DNA of 6,105 bases from Desulfuromonadaceae bacterium GWB2_53_15 (GTDB lineage: Bacteria > Desulfobacterota > Desulfuromonadia > Geobacterales > Pseudopelobacteraceae). Positions 5,624 through 6,105 of this stretch are shown piece after piece; the stretch's first letter is position 1, and the number at the start of each line of letters is the position of its first letter. The DNA is taken from positions 1 to 6,105 of the forward strand of contig MHXL01000040.1 of NCBI GenBank assembly GCA_001824455.1, in the 5' to 3' direction. The notes beneath the pieces were generated by a model that saw only the letters and a program-made list of their open reading frames with translations, did not search any database and had not been told where the DNA came from. The position numbers and the translations under genes were made by a program.

Positions 5624-6105
5624 CTAGTTTTTGGCCGCCCGCTTACGCTTGGTCGGGTCCAGCTCCTTCTTGCGCAAGCGGATCGAGTTTGGCGTGACCT
5701 CCACCAGTTCGTCGTCATCAATGAACTCCAGCGCCTGCTCCAGGGTCAGGAGGCGCGGCGGGGTGAGCTTGATGGCGTCGTCGGTCCCGGAAGCACGCAC
5801 GTTGGTCAGCTTTTTGCCCTTGCAGGGGTTAACATCCAGATCGTTGTCCTTGTTGTGCTGTCCGATGATCATGCCGCCGTAGACCTCTACTCCGGCCCCG
5901 ATGAAGAGGCTGCCGCGCGGCTGGAGGGCATCCAGCGAGTAAGCTGTTGTCTCTCCATGTTCCATGGCCATCAGCACGCCGTTCTTGCGGCTGGGGATTT
6001 CGCCCTTGTAGGGGGCATACTCGTGGAAAGTGTGGGTCATGACCGCCGTGCCGCGGGTATCGGTCAGCACTTCGCCGCGCAGACCAATCAGACCGCGAGC
6101 CGGGA
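5624..6105 (-). CDS. typA: C-terminal part of ribosome-associated GTPase TypA/BipA (runs off the right edge)
   Basis: The last 159 residues plus stop of TypA/BipA, a translational GTPase related to EF-G and LepA. It binds the ribosome and supports 50S assembly and growth under stress and cold. The reading frame is open to the window edge and starts [11 protein letters not shown], so the GTG at 6070 is not a real start. Family signs: [17 protein letters not shown], the [13 protein letters not shown] segment, [18 protein letters not shown], the [13 protein letters not shown] stretch and [19 protein letters not shown]. All are hallmarks of the TypA-specific C-terminal domain. The protein ends in a basic tail ([16 protein letters not shown]), which fits ribosome contact. 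The GTPase and EF-G-like domains lie outside the window. The stop is followed after 17 nt by the long hairpin. Confidence 0.95.
   Translation of the reverse strand, partial: PARGLIGLRGEVLTDTRGTAVMTHTFHEYAPYKGEIPSRKNGVLMAMEHGETTAYSLDALQPRGSLFIGAGVEVYGGMIIGQHNKDNDLDVNPCKGKKLTNVRASGTDDAIKLTPPRLLTLEQALEFIDDDELVEVTPNSIRLRKKELDPTKRKRAAKN

Overview
The window comes from a bacterial chromosome. By gene content and protein style it is most likely a Geobacter/Pelobacter-type deltaproteobacterium (Desulfuromonadales). That placement is inference from three things: an S-box riboswitch in a Gram-negative context, an anaerobic-type CbiET fusion, and a Gram-negative-style lipoprotein. No 16S or other decisive marker is present. 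There are no mobile elements, tRNAs, rRNAs or CRISPR arrays. It reads as ordinary core metabolism, tightly packed, with one rich regulatory region at about 1945-2391.

Layout from left to right. Positions 27-1943 on the minus strand hold a two-gene unit: metX (homoserine O-acyltransferase, methionine synthesis), then a TtcA-family tRNA-thiolation PP-loop protein starting 3 nt after the metX stop. Upstream of metX (to 2147) lie a sigma-70 type promoter, a clear SAM-I (S-box) riboswitch aptamer, and a terminator hairpin whose 3' arm carries the metX ribosome-binding site. Positions 2180-3396 on the plus strand hold a divergently transcribed, unrecognised secreted lipoprotein with a Pro/Ala-rich tail and two candidate promoters. 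A bidirectional terminator at 3445-3470 separates it from a convergent minus-strand pair, cbiET then cbiL (cobalamin corrin-ring methylation). These two are translationally coupled through a TAATG overlap. A 50-nt near-perfect hairpin (5558-5607) lies between cbiET and the 3' end of typA/bipA, which runs off the right edge.

How the parts work together: when S-adenosylmethionine is plentiful, the riboswitch should shut off metX and the thiolation gene behind it, so methionine synthesis and probably one tRNA sulfur modification share a signal. CbiL and CbiE/CbiT are SAM-dependent methyltransferases, but nothing here ties them to the S-box. I do not see an undescribed multi-gene system. The points most worth a second look are the compact expression platform of the S-box, the placement of the TtcA-like protein behind it, and the unknown lipoprotein.
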